Source: Peribacillus simplex (lineage in GTDB: Bacteria; Bacillota; Bacilli; Bacillales; DSM-1321). Taken from it: 64,000 bases of DNA. How positions within the stretch are numbered: position 1 is the first letter of the stretch; each line of letters begins with the position of its first letter. Shown in pieces: positions 17,170 through 24,919 of this stretch. The notes under the pieces were generated by a model. That model did not search any database, was not told the origin of the DNA, and saw only the letters and a program-made list of their open reading frames with translations. The stretch covers positions 5,587,001 to 5,651,000 of the forward strand of contig NZ_CP126106.1 of NCBI RefSeq assembly GCF_030123325.1. Direction: 5' to 3'. Both the position numbers and the translations under genes were made by a program.

Positions 17170-17422
17170 AGTAAAATGTCAAGTGTGAAAGCGGGTAATG
17201 GTCCTGTTAACCCTAACCGCTTGCACTTAAAGTTCCATTGCCGATTTTCGGCACTTTCCATGATTAGCGCTTGTTCGCTTGACGTAACCGTCACTTCCGC
17301 TCCAGCAGATGCTCATTCTGCAATGGCAGCCACTTCTTGGGACTGCCTTGGTCTTACACTTTGCATTGACGGTCAACAAGCTTAGTAATATCTTTTACTG
17401 CAGCGACCACATTATGTACCCC
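17170..17422 (-). pseudogene. Gene-like remnant, broken by stops and frame changes
   Basis: The 370 bases between ywlE and rpiB hold no intact gene, but the minus strand has coding-like peptides in different frames: GVHNVVAAVKDITKLVDRQ then a stop (about 17422-17357), and SQEVAAIAE-stop-ASAGAEVTVTSSEQALIMES in another frame (about 17345-17240). The order of short segments (an R-P pair, an AAIA helix, then EVTV and a strand) loosely recalls an HPr-like fold, but this is weak. It ends in the terminator at 17138-17169. It may equally be ordinary leader DNA. Confidence 0.25.
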
Positions 17423-17424
17423 GT

Positions 17425-17868
17425 TTATTTTTTAAGCATTTTGACTAATTCTTCTATTAATTCCTGCAGCTCCCTGAACGTTTCCCGGTAAATGCCTTCA
17501 GAACCGCCAAACGGATCTATTATGTCTCTATCATATTTATCCCCAATAATGAATTCTTTTAAAGTAAAAGTCTTATCGATCATTTGGGGGTATGCACGGG
17601 TAATGACCGATTTATGCCCTTCCGTCATGGTGAAAATATGAGTCGCCCATTCCATTTCCTCCTTGGATAAGGGCGTTGAATGATGATTATGCACTATGTC
17701 ATTTTCAACCAATACATTTTTAGCATGCATCGAAGCATCCTGACCTGATGAAGCATACACGCCTGCGGACTTCACTTCAACACCCGCAATATTCTTATTT
17801 TTCAATATCGCTTCTGCCATCGGGCTTCTGCATGTGTTTCCTGTACATACAAATAATACTCGGATCAT
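17425..17868 (-). CDS. ywlE: Low-molecular-weight protein arginine phosphatase YwlE
   Basis: In B. subtilis YwlE removes phosphate from arginine residues marked by McsB for degradation. The phosphatase loop CTGNTCRS starts at C8, and the threonine T12 matches the residue that gives arginine over tyrosine preference. The general-acid aspartate lies in DIIDPFGGSEGIY. 147 residues. It sits downstream of mntP. Confidence 0.93.
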   Translation of the reverse strand: MIRVLFVCTGNTCRSPMAEAILKNKNIAGVEVKSAGVYASSGQDASMHAKNVLVENDIVHNHHSTPLSKEEMEWATHIFTMTEGHKSVITRAYPQMIDKTFTLKEFIIGDKYDRDIIDPFGGSEGIYRETFRELQELIEELVKMLKK

Positions 17869-17949
17869 TTTTAACGCCTCCTTTTTTATTCATTATAAGC
17901 TATCGCCCGTTTATTATAGTCAAAAAAATCACCCTCATTATGTCCGAAG

Positions 17950-17983
17950 AAAAATAAAAACCGTCCCAGTAATCGGAACAGTT
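17950..17983 (-). terminator. Terminator after mntP
   Basis: AACCGTCCC (17959-17967) and GGAACAGTT (17975-17983) form a 9-bp stem with two G-U pairs, followed by a U-rich run on the minus strand. Confidence 0.75.
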
Positions 17984-18012
17984 GAGGAAGGAACGATATG
18001 AATTCAAGCGGA

Positions 18013-18579
18013 TCAAAAAGAGAGTAATAATTTCAACCCAAACGCACACAGGATGCTTCCGCCGAGAATCTCACTATACACGCCAAGCAAGCCCTGCATT
18101 TTTCTGCCCAGTAAAAGCCCAGCCCACGTTAATAGAGTGGCAGCAAACCCAAAACAAAGAACGGTTAAAATCGTTTTTGCACCGTAAATTCCCAGTGTCA
18201 ATCCTACCGAGAAACTATCCAGGCTTACCCCTAAGGCAAAAATGAATAGACCTTTCCCGACAGGAGCCAGCATCTTATTTTCCCTGGCACCAGCTCCATC
18301 CTTTTTACCAGGGATAAACATCTGTATACCAAGTATGATCAACAATAGACCGCCAGCATATGTAGCAAAGGTCCCGAATTTTTCTGAAATGAATCGGCCC
18401 GCCCCCATTCCAAGCAAGGGCATCCAAATATGAAAAATGCCTACTGTCAGCCCTATAAAAAGTATTTGCCTCAACCTTAGCTTAAACATTCCCATTCCAA
18501 GGCCAACTGAAAAGGCATCCATTCCCAACGCGAATGCCATCAGCAATAAGGTGATGATTTCTCCAGCAAATGTATTCAT
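18013..18579 (-). CDS. mntP: Manganese efflux pump MntP
   Basis: Exports excess Mn(II) across the membrane. 188 residues with six hydrophobic helices. The repeated motif appears twice: ALGMDAFSVGLGMG near residue 17 and ALGVSLDSFSVGLTLG near residue 115, carrying the intramembrane aspartates that bind metal. The ATG is preceded by GAGGGGG. A short upstream hairpin is listed separately. Confidence 0.95.
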   Translation of the reverse strand: MNTFAGEIITLLLMAFALGMDAFSVGLGMGMFKLRLRQILFIGLTVGIFHIWMPLLGMGAGRFISEKFGTFATYAGGLLLIILGIQMFIPGKKDGAGARENKMLAPVGKGLFIFALGVSLDSFSVGLTLGIYGAKTILTVLCFGFAATLLTWAGLLLGRKMQGLLGVYSEILGGSILCAFGLKLLLSF

Positions 18580-18591
18580 TCAAATCCCCCT

Positions 18592-18623
18592 CGGACGTGC
18601 CTACTACATGTTATGCATGTCCG
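18592..18623 (-). other. Leader hairpin before mntP
   Basis: CGGACGTGC (18592-18600) and GCATGTCCG (18615-18623) form a stem with one mismatch in the 74-base gap between ywlC and mntP. On the minus strand its end touches the GAGGGGG ribosome site, so folding could influence translation. No U-run follows. Confidence 0.45.
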
Positions 18624-18653
18624 AAAAGAAATAGAAGGATAAATCAGTCCTTA

Positions 18654-19703
18654 TTACACATGTTCGTTGATGATATGATGACCTGCAGCCTTCTCAAGCC
18701 GATTCATGACCGCAGCTCCTATTCCATGGTCAGGAAACATTTCACTAAAAATGACATCGACCTCCAGCTCGTCAAACTGTCTTAAAGCATCATATAAGCC
18801 TGTCGCAACAGTATGTAAATCCGCTAATGAACCTGGGACAACCACATAATCCGCCTTATAATCCTGTTGATGTTCATAAGCCGTTATGATGCCCACCTTT
18901 AACCCGTCCGTTCTTTTTTCATCCACAAGCTTCTGAAGGAAAGTTTGATTACCCTTGACTAAATATAGAGGGGCCTTCGGAGCATAGTGGGTATACTTCA
19001 TGCCCGGGGCTTTTGGCGCCGCTTCCTGATTCTTCAATGCGACATCTTGCCTGACTTCACCTATTACCGCTTCCAGCTGTTCCAGGGTCACCCCGCCAGG
19101 TCTTAAAATAACAGGTACTTCCACAGTGCAATCAAGTACTGTGGATTCAACGCCCACACCCGTAGTCCCGCCATCGACTATGCCTGCAATCCGGCCCTTC
19201 AAGTCATCTTCGACATGTTTTGCTGAAGTGGGGCTTGGTTTCCCAGAAGTATTTGCACTTGGAGCCGCAATGGGCAAATCACTTGCACGAATAAGACCTA
19301 GGGCAACCTGATGATCCGGCATCCTGACAGCCACCGTGTCCAATCCAGCTGTCACAAGGTTTGATAGCTGGCCCGGTTTTCGTTTCATGATCAAAGTCAA
19401 AGGACCCGGCCAAAATTCTGCCATTAGCTTCCTGGCCTGTTCCGGAATCTCTTCTACAATACCTGACAACTGGTCATCGGAGGCTATGTGAACGATTAAA
19501 GGGTTATCACTCGGACGCCCCTTCGCTTCAAACACTTTTTTGACTGCCTCGTCGTTTTTGGCATTCGCCCCCAGTCCATAAACGGTCTCTGTAGGAAAAG
19601 CCACCACTTGATTTGCCCTTAATAATTCAGCTGATTGTGTAATCTGGGGATAACTTTGTAAATTATCCACATTTTTATCCACTGACCAAATTTTCGTTTT
19701 CAT
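18654..19703 (-). CDS. ywlC: L-threonylcarbamoyladenylate synthase (Sua5 type)
   Basis: Makes threonylcarbamoyl-AMP from threonine, bicarbonate and ATP for the t6A37 modification of ANN-decoding tRNAs. The YrdC domain carries VVAFPTETVYGLGANA, KGRPSDNPLIVHI and PGPLTLIM. The C-terminal Sua5 domain (about residue 230 onward) makes this the long form. I prefer the ATG at 19703 (MKTKIWSVDKN, 349 residues, like B. subtilis YwlC) over the ATG at 19715. The gene start overlaps the DnaA-box cluster. Confidence 0.93.
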   Translation of the reverse strand: MKTKIWSVDKNVDNLQSYPQITQSAELLRANQVVAFPTETVYGLGANAKNDEAVKKVFEAKGRPSDNPLIVHIASDDQLSGIVEEIPEQARKLMAEFWPGPLTLIMKRKPGQLSNLVTAGLDTVAVRMPDHQVALGLIRASDLPIAAPSANTSGKPSPTSAKHVEDDLKGRIAGIVDGGTTGVGVESTVLDCTVEVPVILRPGGVTLEQLEAVIGEVRQDVALKNQEAAPKAPGMKYTHYAPKAPLYLVKGNQTFLQKLVDEKRTDGLKVGIITAYEHQQDYKADYVVVPGSLADLHTVATGLYDALRQFDELEVDVIFSEMFPDHGIGAAVMNRLEKAAGHHIINEHV

Positions 19704-19945
19704 CTTGAACACCATCGCCTTTTTAACGTTTCTTATTTTATATAATTGCTTTTATATGAAGGATATTCTCAAATTATTGTAATAAATTCACTTGAAGATA
19801 CTTTGAAAGTATAAAAGAAGTATTCACATAATTCAAGCTTTATCCACAAATTGGGGATAACCACATCGAATCCGTGGATAAGTTTGTGGATATTAATGAT
19901 TAATGACAGACTTTTTTGATTTTTTGTTAATAACCCTGTGGATAT
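19645..19945. promoter_or_regulatory. DnaA-box cluster between ywlC and spoIIR
   Basis: Nine 9-mers with at most one mismatch to TTATCCACA lie in 300 bases. Forward: 19663-19671 (perfect), 19675-19683 and 19840-19848 (perfect). Reverse: 19645-19653, 19852-19860, 19873-19881, 19885-19893 and 19937-19945. A weaker site is ATAACCACA near 19857. Chance would give far fewer. B. subtilis carries several DnaA-box clusters outside oriC, and I recall one next to ywlC, but I cannot confirm that here. Confidence 0.85.
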
Positions 19946-19993
19946 GTTTACAAAATTATCTGATTTTTAAAAAAGGGGGCATCTGCCCCCTTT

Positions 19994-20926
19994 TTAAAAT
20001 AGCTCATTGAAGATTTCTGCAAATAGAGACTTCACTTCCACCTCAGGTTCCTTTTCCCCTTCATATAATTGTTGACCTTGTTTATTGGATGCCGCAAGTT
20101 CAACCTGATCTTCTTCAACATTCCCACCAACGACTTCCTCCGTCACTTGTTCCTTGTCTTTCACTTCTTTCACTTCTTCCTTTACTTCCGGCTCTGTAAC
20201 CTCTTCTTTTACCGTTTCTTCCGGTACTTCTTTTACGCTCTCCTCGACTCCCGCTTCTTTAACTACTTCCTCGGGCCCATTTTGCTTTTCAACCGGCACT
20301 TCATCTTCAACTTCTTCCTCTGCAACAGGCTCACCCTCTTCATTTGTTGCAGCATACGCCTTCCCTCCCGAACTCAAGGATCCTTCACCCTCATCCTCGA
20401 CAATCGGACTTTGACTTACAGCCGTTCCATTTGAAAAATCCAGGAAACATAATGGGGGAAATAGAACACACCACCAATTTGCGCCTTCTCCTTCCCCAAG
20501 CGTGATAATCACCGCTTCATAATCCCCTGCCGGATATAAATACTGTCCGTAGAGTTTTGTCGGAAATTCCGCTTGTCCAAAATCCACTTTAACTGACTGC
20601 TCCAAACCCTGTTCCTTTATAACTGCCTCAGCCGTCGCTTGGATATCCGGTAGATGCGAGGTGATCACATCCCTCGCCTCATCCAAAGAAGTAAGTTCCT
20701 CGACCCACTTTGTGATATCTTCATTTACCTCATCCCTAATCAAACGTTTAACCGCTTGGTCCTTTTCTGCATCACTATTAGCAAGTATCCGCAGACGAAT
20801 CGCCTCATCCGGAATCACCTTCGTAGCTTCTGCACCGACCATCTCCGCTTTAGGCATATATATACTTACGATCGTTCCTATAGTTAAGATTAATAGATAA
20901 ATAATGGCTAAATGTTTAGTTTTCAT
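19994..20926 (-). CDS. spoIIR: Stage II sporulation protein R with a long acidic insert
   Basis: SpoIIR is made in the forespore and secreted into the intermembrane space, where it triggers SpoIIGA to process pro-sigma-E. After a membrane-targeting segment (HLAIIYLLILTIGTIVSIYM) comes the family domain: IPDEAIRLRILANSDAEKDQ, FPTKLYGQYLYPAGDYEAVIITLGEGEGANWWCVLFPPLCF. B. subtilis SpoIIR is about 224 residues; here 310, the excess being a Glu/Val/Lys-rich stretch from about residue 185 to 295 before the family C-terminus (KSLFAEIFNELF). The start is the ATG at 20926; a GGGGGG run lies 8 bases upstream. Confidence 0.94.
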   Translation of the reverse strand: MKTKHLAIIYLLILTIGTIVSIYMPKAEMVGAEATKVIPDEAIRLRILANSDAEKDQAVKRLIRDEVNEDITKWVEELTSLDEARDVITSHLPDIQATAEAVIKEQGLEQSVKVDFGQAEFPTKLYGQYLYPAGDYEAVIITLGEGEGANWWCVLFPPLCFLDFSNGTAVSQSPIVEDEGEGSLSSGGKAYAATNEEGEPVAEEEVEDEVPVEKQNGPEEVVKEAGVEESVKEVPEETVKEEVTEPEVKEEVKEVKDKEQVTEEVVGGNVEEDQVELAASNKQGQQLYEGEKEPEVEVKSLFAEIFNELF

Positions 20927-20962
20927 CGCCTTCGCCCCCCTCACATGAATTAGTCTCACCAT

Positions 20963-21012
20963 TTTCCAGCTATCTTAAACTAGTAAAAATAAAAAAAATT
21001 GATAGCTGGAAA
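20963..21012 (-). other. Perfect 12-bp inverted repeat upstream of spoIIR
   Basis: TTTCCAGCTATC (20963-20974) and GATAGCTGGAAA (21001-21012) are exact inverted copies 26 bases apart, in the 120-base region between the prmC terminator and spoIIR. It may be an operator or an mRNA fold. A clear sigma-F promoter could not be placed. Confidence 0.6.
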
Positions 21013-21046
21013 TATAGCTTTCAAAGGATAATGAGGGTGGTTTCCA

Positions 21047-21079
21047 TAAAAAAATCCGTCTCACATAGGAAGACGGATC
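21047..21079 (-). terminator. Terminator of prmC
   Basis: ATCCGTCT (21054-21061) and AGACGGAT (21071-21078) form an 8-bp stem, with seven U residues next on the minus strand. It overlaps the prmC stop codon. Confidence 0.88.
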
Positions 21080-21953
21080 ACTTTAATATGGCGAAGACCA
21101 TTCGATCTTTTTCATTAATGTCATTTATAATGGATACTTCTGCAGCAGGAAAGGTTCGCTTCAATAAATCGGCAACCGCCTCACCCTGTCCAGTGCCCAC
21201 TTCAAATCCGATCAGCCCAGGCACCTTCATGATCTGAGGTAACTGCTCCATAAAGCGGCGGTAAAAATCCAGCCCATCGATACCGGCAAATAATGCACGA
21301 TGCGGTTCATGACCTGTCACGACTACTGACATCGAGTCATGATCATCATCTGGTATATATGGCGGATTCGATAATAGGACGTCCACCTTCTGGTTTATGT
21401 TTATGAAAGGCAAAAGCAAATCACCTTGAATGAACTCCACTTCGGCACCAAGTGATTCGGCATTTTTCCGCGCCACCTCAAGCGATGGTTCCGCTATGTC
21501 CGTAGCCGTCACCGACAAGTTTGATTTTTCAAGTTTCATCGTTATGGCGATTGCGCCGCTGCCAGTCCCAATATCAGCTAAACGAAGCTCCTTTCCCTCC
21601 ACAAAAATGTCCGGGATTTTACGTAAAGCATTATAAATCAATTCTTCTGTTTCAGGTCTCGGTATGAGCACTTCTTCATTCACAAAGAAGGTCCGTCCAT
21701 AAAATTCTTCGCTGCCGATTATATATTGAATGGGTGTTCCCTCAGCATGCAGCTCAATAGCGGCCTTAAATTGTCCAAAATCCGCTTCACTAAGGTCATC
21801 ATGAAGGTTGGCGAGCATTTGGGAGCGAGTTTGTTTTAAAAAGTGCTGTAACAAGATTTCCCCAGCATTGGCATCACGATCATTTTCCTTTAAAAAAGAA
21901 GAAGCCCATTTAAGGGCTTCAAACACCTTCACGGCAGAGTTACTCATCTGCAT
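21078..21953 (-). CDS. prmC: Release factor glutamine methyltransferase
   Basis: Methylates the glutamine of the GGQ motif in release factors RF1 and RF2, using S-adenosylmethionine. The SAM-binding ADIGTGSGAIA loop begins near residue 126 and the glutamine-binding NPPY motif is at 196-199. 291 residues. The ATG at 21953 overlaps the end of prfA by 14 bases, so the methyltransferase is coupled to its substrate gene. Confidence 0.96.
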   Translation of the reverse strand: MQMSNSAVKVFEALKWASSFLKENDRDANAGEILLQHFLKQTRSQMLANLHDDLSEADFGQFKAAIELHAEGTPIQYIIGSEEFYGRTFFVNEEVLIPRPETEELIYNALRKIPDIFVEGKELRLADIGTGSGAIAITMKLEKSNLSVTATDIAEPSLEVARKNAESLGAEVEFIQGDLLLPFININQKVDVLLSNPPYIPDDDHDSMSVVVTGHEPHRALFAGIDGLDFYRRFMEQLPQIMKVPGLIGFEVGTGQGEAVADLLKRTFPAAEVSIINDINEKDRMVFAILK

Positions 21954-23010
21954 TTTCCAGCCTTGAAGATTGGTCTTCCATGATTAATGCATCAACGACT
22001 TCATCCAGTTTACCTTCCATGATTTGATCCAGTTTTTGAATTGTTAAGCCAATACGGTGGTCGGTAACGCGGTTTTGCGGGAAGTTATAAGTGCGAATCC
22101 TTTCTGATCGATCGCCCGTTCCAACGGCAAGCTTCCTATTTTGATCATATTCCGCCTGTACTTCGCGATGGATTTTATCGTACACCCTGGCACGCAAAAC
22201 CTTCATCGCCTTTTCTTTGTTCTTGATTTGTGATTTTTCATCTTGACAGGATACAACCGTATTAGTCGGAATATGAGTCAAGCGCACCGCCGACATTGTC
22301 GTATTGACACTTTGACCTCCAGGGCCGCTTGATGCAAATGTATCGACACGAATATCCTTATCATGGATTTCAACTTCCACTTCCTCAGCTTCAGGTAAAA
22401 CGGCAACAGTGGCTGTAGATGTATGAATCCGTCCGCCTGATTCAGTTTCAGGTACCCGCTGAACGCGATGCGCTCCATTTTCAAACTTCAATTTCGAATA
22501 AGCACCATTGCCATTAATCATGAATATGATTTCCTTGTAACCTCCAAGCCCTGTAGGACTTGCTTCAATGACTTCAGTCCGCCAACCCTGCACCTCGGCA
22601 AAACGGCTATACATTCGGTATAGACTACCTGCAAATAAGGCTGCCTCATCTCCGCCTGCCGCTCCGCGGATTTCCATGATCACGTTTTTATCATCGTTAG
22701 GGTCCTTCGGAATAAGCAATATTTTCAGTTTATCCTCAAGGCCTTGTATGGTTTCATCAAGTTCATTGATCTCTTCTTTTACCATTTCCCGCATTTCCGC
22801 ATCAAGTTTCTCATCCAGCATCGCCTTCGCTTCCTGGAGTTGCTCACGAACCGCTTTATATTCTTTATAAGTCGATGCGGTCTCTTGAATGCTGGATTGC
22901 TCCTTAGAATATTCCCTTAGCTTCTTAGAATCATTAATGATCTCCGGGTCACTCAATAGTTCATTCAATCTTTCATATCTATCTTCTACTGCTTGTAAAC
23001 GATCAAACAA
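21940..23010 (-). CDS. prfA: Peptide chain release factor 1
   Basis: RF1 ends translation at UAA and UAG. The GGQ peptidyl-hydrolysis motif is at residues 231-233 (SSGPGGQSVNTT), and the codon-reading PxT-type motif lies in RVPETESGGRIHTST. The start is a TTG at 23010 (FDRLQAVEDRYERLN, 356 residues) with GAGGTG 6 bases upstream. An in-frame ATG at 23040 would give 366 residues but has no ribosome site and does not match the family N-terminus. Confidence 0.96.
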   Translation of the reverse strand: MFDRLQAVEDRYERLNELLSDPEIINDSKKLREYSKEQSSIQETASTYKEYKAVREQLQEAKAMLDEKLDAEMREMVKEEINELDETIQGLEDKLKILLIPKDPNDDKNVIMEIRGAAGGDEAALFAGSLYRMYSRFAEVQGWRTEVIEASPTGLGGYKEIIFMINGNGAYSKLKFENGAHRVQRVPETESGGRIHTSTATVAVLPEAEEVEVEIHDKDIRVDTFASSGPGGQSVNTTMSAVRLTHIPTNTVVSCQDEKSQIKNKEKAMKVLRARVYDKIHREVQAEYDQNRKLAVGTGDRSERIRTYNFPQNRVTDHRIGLTIQKLDQIMEGKLDEVVDALIMEDQSSRLENADE

Positions 23011-23171
23011 ATTATTCACCTCATAAATTTTCCAAAACATCTGAAACGAATTGGAAGTAATCCATCTTTTCTAACTATAAATTAAGTAGCTCAGTGCCCC
23101 AGCTCAGTTCACTTCTAGGTTAATTATAGTATAGGTGAATAATCAACGTCAAAGAGGTTTCAAAAATGTCG

Positions 23172-23627
23172 TTATTTCTTTAACTCGACATCTAAATTAT
23201 ATTGAGGCACAACCCTGTTTATCATGCCCTGTATTCGCTGCAATTCCTTTTTTCTTTCTTTTTCCGTCTTGATTTCACCTTTATCATGTACCGTAACATG
23301 TATGGTATTTCCATTAAACCAAACGGAGCCTGCCTCATAATTAGTTTCCGATTCAATGACTCCGCGGATTTCATCAATTTGCTGCCCCATGGATGGAGAA
23401 TTATTGGATGTATGATGCGGTGTATTGAGGACCTGATCCGATGGCCGTTCCGCTTCATTGTCCCAATCCTTATTGGATACTTGATTTAAACCCTTCCCAA
23501 CAAAATCCCTGCCATCACGGGATTGATCCCCATATTCCGAATCATTATTTATAGCATTGTCATTTTGGCCGCATGCCGTTAGTACAGCAAGCAGAAAGGC
23601 CGTCATAATACGCAGTTTCGATTTCAT
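23172..23627 (-). CDS. Uncharacterised lipoprotein
   Basis: 151 residues starting MKSKLRIMTAFLLAVLTACG, a lipoprotein signal with lipobox LTAC, so the mature protein is anchored by its cysteine on the outer face of the membrane. The middle (about residues 20-80) is Asn/Asp-rich and low in structure. The C-terminal part IDEIRGVIESETNYEAGSVW... and QGMINRVVPQYNLDVELKK recalls small sporulation lipoproteins of the YhcN/YlaJ type, but I cannot assign the family. The ribosome site GGAGGG precedes the ATG at 23627. Confidence 0.8.
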   Translation of the reverse strand: MKSKLRIMTAFLLAVLTACGQNDNAINNDSEYGDQSRDGRDFVGKGLNQVSNKDWDNEAERPSDQVLNTPHHTSNNSPSMGQQIDEIRGVIESETNYEAGSVWFNGNTIHVTVHDKGEIKTEKERKKELQRIQGMINRVVPQYNLDVELKK

Positions 23628-23780
23628 ATCTTTTCCCTCCATTTTGACTGGTTAAGAAGAACATTTCCCCGTTAGCCTGCCCAAAATGGGGCAATATTTA
23701 TCTTTTATTTCCCTTCCATGTATTGGTGATGCACCCCCCAGTTTTCCACCCCTTATAATTGTTCCCGACCATTTCTCCAT

Positions 23781-23820
23781 AAAAAAAGCACCCTGCGATC
23801 GCAGTGGATCATAGGGCACC
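23781..23820 (-). terminator. Terminator of tdk
   Basis: A 12-13 bp stem with one mismatch and some G-U pairs (about 23788-23820) is followed by seven U residues on the minus strand, directly after the tdk stop. Confidence 0.8.
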
Positions 23821-23825
23821 ATCAT

Positions 23826-24431
23826 TCAAATATGTTCTTTAATCCCAACAGCCTGCTTACCCGGAACTTCGTGATGATGGCGGCAGCGGGGCTCGTATGA
23901 TTCCGATGCACCCACAAGGATGATTGGCTCATCATAGGAGGCCGGCTCCCCATCTATCAATCGCTGTGTCCTGCTCGCAGGTGATCCGCACACTTCACAC
24001 ACAGCCTGCAGCTTAGTCACCGATTCTGCAAGCGATAATAGAACAGGCATGGGACCGAATGGTTCACCTCTGAAATCTTGATCGAGTCCAGCCATGATCA
24101 CTCGATAACCGCTGTCCGCAAGATGCTGGGCAACCCCGATAATTTCATGATCAAAAAATTGCACTTCATCTATTGCAATGATATCCAGGGGTTTGTCCAA
24201 ATACTTAAAAATATCCGTTGAATGGGCAATCGGTTTTGCCATCACAGAAGAGCCATTATGTGATACGACAGCCTCTTCCGCATAGCGATTATCAATAGCT
24301 GGTTTAAATACCGCTATTTGCTCTTTAGCAAATTGAGCACGGCTGACTCGTTTAATCAATTCCTCAGATTTACCTGAAAACATGCTTCCGCAAATAAGCT
24401 CGATCCAGCCTGTTTGTTTCATTACATACAT
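23826..24431 (-). CDS. tdk: Thymidine kinase
   Basis: Phosphorylates thymidine to dTMP for DNA precursor salvage. The P-loop is GSMFSGKS (residues 15-22), the catalytic glutamate is in AIDEVQFFD, and the zinc-binding lasso has CEVCGSPASRTQR plus a later Cys/His pair. 201 residues. Start at the ATG at 24431; GGGAG lies 11 bases upstream, while the ATG at 24422 is too far from it. It lies between rpmE and the lipoprotein gene as in related bacilli. Confidence 0.96.
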   Translation of the reverse strand: MYVMKQTGWIELICGSMFSGKSEELIKRVSRAQFAKEQIAVFKPAIDNRYAEEAVVSHNGSSVMAKPIAHSTDIFKYLDKPLDIIAIDEVQFFDHEIIGVAQHLADSGYRVIMAGLDQDFRGEPFGPMPVLLSLAESVTKLQAVCEVCGSPASRTQRLIDGEPASYDEPIILVGASESYEPRCRHHHEVPGKQAVGIKEHI

Positions 24432-24519
24432 GGAAACAGCTACTCCCTTCCACCTGTCGATCCCTTGGCCATAATTGAAGTCGACCCGGCTTTATATAAA
24501 TTCTTACTTGTTTATGGAA

Positions 24520-24558
24520 AAGAAAAAACAGGCAAGAAAAATACTTGCCTGTTTTTTA
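24520..24558 (-). terminator. Terminator of rpmE
   Basis: A 14-bp stem (AAAAAACAGGCAAG with CTTGCCTGTTTTTT, 24522-24556) sits just downstream of rpmE. The U-run is clear on both strands, so it could work both ways. Confidence 0.9.
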
Positions 24559-24569
24559 AAAATTCCGGC

Positions 24570-24770
24570 TTATTTAATACCGTATTTTTTGTTGAAACGA
24601 TCAACACGTCCGCCAGCTTCAGCGAATTTTTGACGACCAGTATAGAATGGATGGCACTCTGAACAAGTCTCAACTTTGATCTCTTCTTTAACTGAACCAG
24701 TTTCAAAAGTGTTTCCGCAAGAGCAAATTACTTTTGAAAGCTTATAATTTGGATGAATTCCAGTTTTCAT
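24570..24770 (-). CDS. rpmE: 50S ribosomal protein L31 (zinc-binding form)
   Basis: A small protein bridging the ribosomal subunits. 66 residues, MKTGIHPNYKL..., with the zinc ribbon cysteines C16, C18, C36 and C39 (VICSCGN, ETCSECHPF). The start is the ATG at 24770 with AAGGAG 9 bases upstream; a longer upstream in-frame reading is not coding-like. B. subtilis swaps this form for a Cys-less paralogue under zinc limitation. Confidence 0.97.
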   Translation of the reverse strand: MKTGIHPNYKLSKVICSCGNTFETGSVKEEIKVETCSECHPFYTGRQKFAEAGGRVDRFNKKYGIK

Positions 24771-24825
24771 TCTTTTCAGCTCCTTATGCCCTGAATCATT
24801 CGAAACAGAGTTATATACTTCAAGT

Positions 24826-24844
24826 TGAGGGAAAAACACCCTCA
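24826..24844 (-). other. Hairpin in the rpmE leader
   Basis: TGAGGG and CCCTCA (24826-24831 and 24839-24844) form a short stem in the ~95-base leader between promoter and start codon of rpmE. It could serve as an L31 or mRNA control element; no function is shown. Confidence 0.4.
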
Positions 24845-24870
24845 CATTTATTGTAAAAACACATGAACTC

Positions 24871-24899
24871 ATTATAACAACTTAAGACTAGTTGTGCAA
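24871..24899 (-). promoter_or_regulatory. sigma-A promoter of rpmE
   Basis: Minus strand: TTGCAC (24899-24894), 17 bases, then a perfect TATAAT (24876-24871). Confidence 0.75.
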
Positions 24900-24919
24900 C
24901 TGTTTGTTTCTTACAGGGT

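Noticed and set aside
17014..17385. Plus-strand ORF across the rpiB-ywlE gap
   Set aside because: Crosses the start of rpiB and a terminator; no ribosome site; no familiar motif.
20069..20434. Plus-strand ORFs opposite the acidic part of spoIIR
   Set aside because: Low-complexity Phe/Ser-rich shadows of the Glu/Lys/Val-rich code.
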